Shown piece after piece: positions 5,632-5,907 of a stretch of DNA of 5,907 bases. The position numbers were made by a program, and so were the translations under genes. The notes below the pieces were generated by a model, which worked only from the letters and a program-made list of their open reading frames with translations, searched no databases and was not told the DNA's origin. How positions within the stretch are numbered: the stretch's first letter is position 1; each line of letters opens with the position of its first letter. Source of the stretch: Paludibacter sp. (GTDB taxonomy: Bacteria; Bacteroidota; Bacteroidia; Bacteroidales; Paludibacteraceae); assembly GCA_028705705.1 (NCBI GenBank), contig JAQWCZ010000132.1:1-5907 (forward strand), given 5' to 3'.

Positions 5632-5712
5632 ATGAAATTGGATAAAAACTTATATGTAGCTTATATGGCTTATATGGTTAAAAAAAACATCATAAATATC
5701 TTAAAAAGATGA
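5632..5712 (+). other. Possible 26-codon upstream ORF overlapping the rpmJ start
   Basis: An ATG at 5632 opens a 26-codon frame ending in TGA at 5710-5712. That stop overlaps the rpmJ start (5709-5711) as ATGA, a classic arrangement for translational coupling. The predicted peptide runs MKLDKNLYVAYMAYMV and then [10 protein letters not shown], lysine-rich with an aromatic/hydrophobic middle encoded by the CTTATATGG repeats. It is recognised by no family known to me. The AT-rich context makes short open frames likely by chance, so this may be only leader sequence. If translated, it could serve as a leader cistron for rpmJ. Confidence 0.25.
5649..5677 (+). repeat. Tandem CTTATATG repeat (3 copies)
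   Basis: Three adjacent units read CTTATATGTAG (5649-5659), CTTATATGG (5660-5668) and CTTATATGG (5669-5677). The last two are identical 9-bp copies; the first differs after the shared CTTATATG. They occupy the infA-rpmJ gap, 31 bases before the rpmJ ATG. I recall similar CCATATAAG/CTTATATGG runs between genes in other Bacteroidales, but that has not been checked. Confidence 0.7.
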
Positions 5713-5825
5713 AAGTAAGAGCTTCAGTAAAAAAGCGTAGTGACGAGTGCAAAATCGTTCGCAGAAAAGGACGCTTGTATGTTATTAACAAAAAAAACCC
5801 CAAGTTTAAACAACGTCAGGGTTAA
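5709..5825 (+). CDS. rpmJ: 50S ribosomal protein L36 (bL36), zinc-ligand-depleted form
   Basis: This 38-residue protein is the smallest of the large subunit and binds 23S rRNA on the way to the GTPase-associated region. The frame begins [20 protein letters not shown] and ends NPKFKQRQG, unmistakably L36. Compared with the zinc-binding form (C11, C14, C27, H33 in Escherichia coli numbering), only C14 remains; the others are S11, N27 and F33, so zinc binding is not expected. This parallels the zinc-free S14 in the same cluster. The start lies in TTAAAAAGATG, A-rich and without a Shine-Dalgarno motif, and overlaps the stop of a possible short upstream frame. rpsM begins 29 bp downstream. Confidence 0.97.
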   Translation: MKVRASVKKRSDECKIVRRKGRLYVINKKNPKFKQRQG

Positions 5826-5854
5826 GTAATTTTATTTTACAAAATAAATAGTTT

Positions 5855-5907
5855 ATGGCTATAAGAATTGTCGGAGTAGATTTACCCCAAAATAAAAGAG
5901 GGGAAGT
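5855..5907 (+). CDS. rpsM: 30S ribosomal protein S13 (uS13), N-terminal fragment
   Basis: Seventeen complete codons plus two bases are visible before the window ends. They read MAIRIVGVDLPQNKRGE, the typical N-terminus of S13, a 30S head protein that forms intersubunit bridges with L5 and contacts P-site tRNA. The start is preceded by an AT-rich stretch (AAATAGTTT) with no Shine-Dalgarno motif. Position after rpmJ matches the usual order leading into rpsK, rpsD, rpoA and rplQ, none of which can be seen here. The fragment is short, but sequence and context agree. Confidence 0.93.
   Translation, partial: MAIRIVGVDLPQNKRGE

Overview
The window is a stretch of the conserved spc (S10-spc-alpha) ribosomal protein cluster, all on the + strand. 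The gene order is rplE (3' end), rpsN, rpsH, rplF, rplR, rpsE, rpmD, rplO, secY, map, infA, rpmJ and rpsM (5' end). Several features point to a member of the Bacteroidota, probably Bacteroidales-like. S14 is the long zinc-free form. L36 is 38 residues and has lost three of its four zinc ligands. adk is absent between secY and map. Most start codons have A-rich upstream sequence and no Shine-Dalgarno motif. The assignment rests on recalled family patterns, not on a database search.

Positions 1-3154 encode ribosomal proteins of both subunits (L5, S14, S8, L6, L18, S5, L30, L15). Positions 3199-5339 encode the SecY translocon channel and a type I methionine aminopeptidase, which act on nascent chains by membrane insertion/export and by N-terminal Met removal. 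Positions 5346-5907 encode initiation factor IF-1, L36 and the start of S13, which leads into the alpha-operon part of the cluster. Every complete gene is intact, with the expected length and motifs. The whole window probably lies inside one long co-transcribed operon. I see no convincing promoter or intrinsic terminator.

Most gaps between genes are 6-44 bp, but two are much larger: rpsN-rpsH (117 bp) and infA-rpmJ (144 bp). Both begin within a few bases of the upstream stop codon with a degenerate tandem heptamer of consensus GCGAATA. In the first gap the heptamers run directly into a 20-bp perfect palindrome. In the second they are followed by three CTTATATG units lying in a 26-codon open frame whose stop overlaps the rpmJ start as ATGA. 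A third oddity is a single strong Shine-Dalgarno sequence, in front of rplF only. These non-coding features are the most interesting part of the window. I find no evidence of a new multi-gene system; the coding content is ordinary housekeeping.
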